59,247 nucleotides of DNA from Haplomitrium mnioides (lineage: Eukaryota > Marchantiophyta > Haplomitriopsida > Calobryales). Under the pieces are notes generated by a model that searched no databases, was not told where the DNA came from, and was given only the letters and a program-made list of their open reading frames with translations. The DNA lies in the NCBI GenBank assembly GCA_049999725.1, contig JBNGIS010020577.1:36007-95253 (forward strand). The letters are read 5' to 3'. Shown here piece after piece: positions 58,763 through 59,247 of the stretch (its first letter is position 1; each line of letters begins with the position of its first letter). The position numbers and the translations under genes are program-made.

Positions 58763-59247
58763 AAGACACGAATGTTAAAAGGATTTAATAGAAGAATTCT
58801 AAGAGGTACAAATGTTCCTCTATCCATTGGCTACCATGGCATTAAGTAAAACTTCTTATCTTCATTTTAAAAGGATGGGATATCCACTATCATTTATTCA
58901 TGAAAACTTGAAAGTTTGACTCTAATGGAGTCAATGCAAAGTGGAGATTCCACTACTCCAAAAGGTCTTAAGTACTTCTCCAAAGAGGGGTAATCCACAC
59001 TCCTTAGAGAAGACCAAGCTCTGATACTATTAAAACACTACACACCTACATTACATACATAAGTTAGTACAAATACAACACATACAAGTTAGCACAAGAG
59101 AAGCGCTCAAAGAACTTGAAAAACCCACAAGTTAAGAGATGCCAAACAAGACACTCTCCCTTCTTTATATACTTGGTAGAAAGCACTTTGCTTACATAGG
59201 TGGATGAACCCCATTAGTTCATTTTCTATCTTCTTCTAATTGGACCT
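58763..59247 (-). repeat. Family-A leader and LTR (partial)
   Basis: The reverse complement matches 4880-5390: LTR end, primer-binding site, and a leader with CTTTGGAGAAGTACTTAAGACC-, GATAGTGGATATCCCATCC- and GGATAGAGGAACATTTGTACC-like segments. The LTR continues beyond the window. Confidence 0.8.

Larger units (their letters stand above)
55126..59247 (-). mobile_element. Chimeric chromovirus: family-A 5' end with family-B body (minus strand)
   Basis: In transcription order from the right edge: family-A LTR (59247 to ~59032, cut by the window), a tRNA-Met primer-binding site (TAGTATCAGAGC on the minus strand, near 59029-59018) and the family-A leader to about 58763. From about 58762 the sequence is family-B protease, RT, RNase H, integrase, chromodomain and 3' LTR (55549-55126). 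The switch occurs without any LTR between, so this is one recombinant unit rather than two adjacent elements. Gag is not recognised. Confidence 0.75.

Overview
This is nuclear DNA of a land plant. It holds intron-bearing plastid starch synthase II and thylakoid-lumen lipocalin genes, chromodomain Ty3/gypsy retrotransposons, a Copia element and an L1-type LINE relic. I think a seed-free plant (bryophyte, lycophyte or fern) is likely, because of the ParB-like/DNA-methyltransferase relic near 51-54.5 kb, which I do not associate with flowering plants. The sequence alone does not fix the species.

Layout. 1-13.8 kb is a decayed retrotransposon nest. A ~186-bp higher-order minisatellite at the left edge abuts a truncated minus-strand family-B chromovirus, then comes a solo family-B LTR, then a nearly complete family-A chromovirus (4575-13779) with the 5-bp target duplication CTCAA. 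Its 3' LTR is split by a 5'-deleted family-B element (10446-13590). 14.7-42.3 kb is a gene island with four host genes: starch synthase II (+, 8 exons, one 6.1-kb intron full of repeats), a UBC7-type ubiquitin-conjugating enzyme (-, 6 exons, convergent with the synthase), a long coiled-coil/disordered protein of unknown function (-, about 18 exons), and the plastid lipocalin LCNP (+, 5 exons, divergent from the coiled-coil gene). 42.5-47 kb is a decayed Copia element starting about 240 bp after the lipocalin stop. 48-50.4 kb is another truncated family-B chromovirus. 50.9-54.55 kb is a degenerate minus-strand gene coding for a ParB-like domain followed by a permuted DNA amino-methyltransferase; its introns and 3' flank carry GCATGG-type minisatellites. 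55.1-59.25 kb is a minus-strand chimera: a family-B body and 3' LTR joined to a family-A leader and LTR that run off the window.

The host genes do not form a pathway. Starch synthase II extends amylopectin chains in plastids, LCNP protects photosystem antennae in the thylakoid lumen, and UBC7 supplies ubiquitin for protein quality control. All retroelement reading frames are broken, often by stops where CGA, CAA, CAG or TGG would be expected, which fits deamination of methylated cytosine in silenced chromatin. Exon joins were deduced by hand from reading-frame continuity, splice signals and remembered family conservation; no alignment was run.
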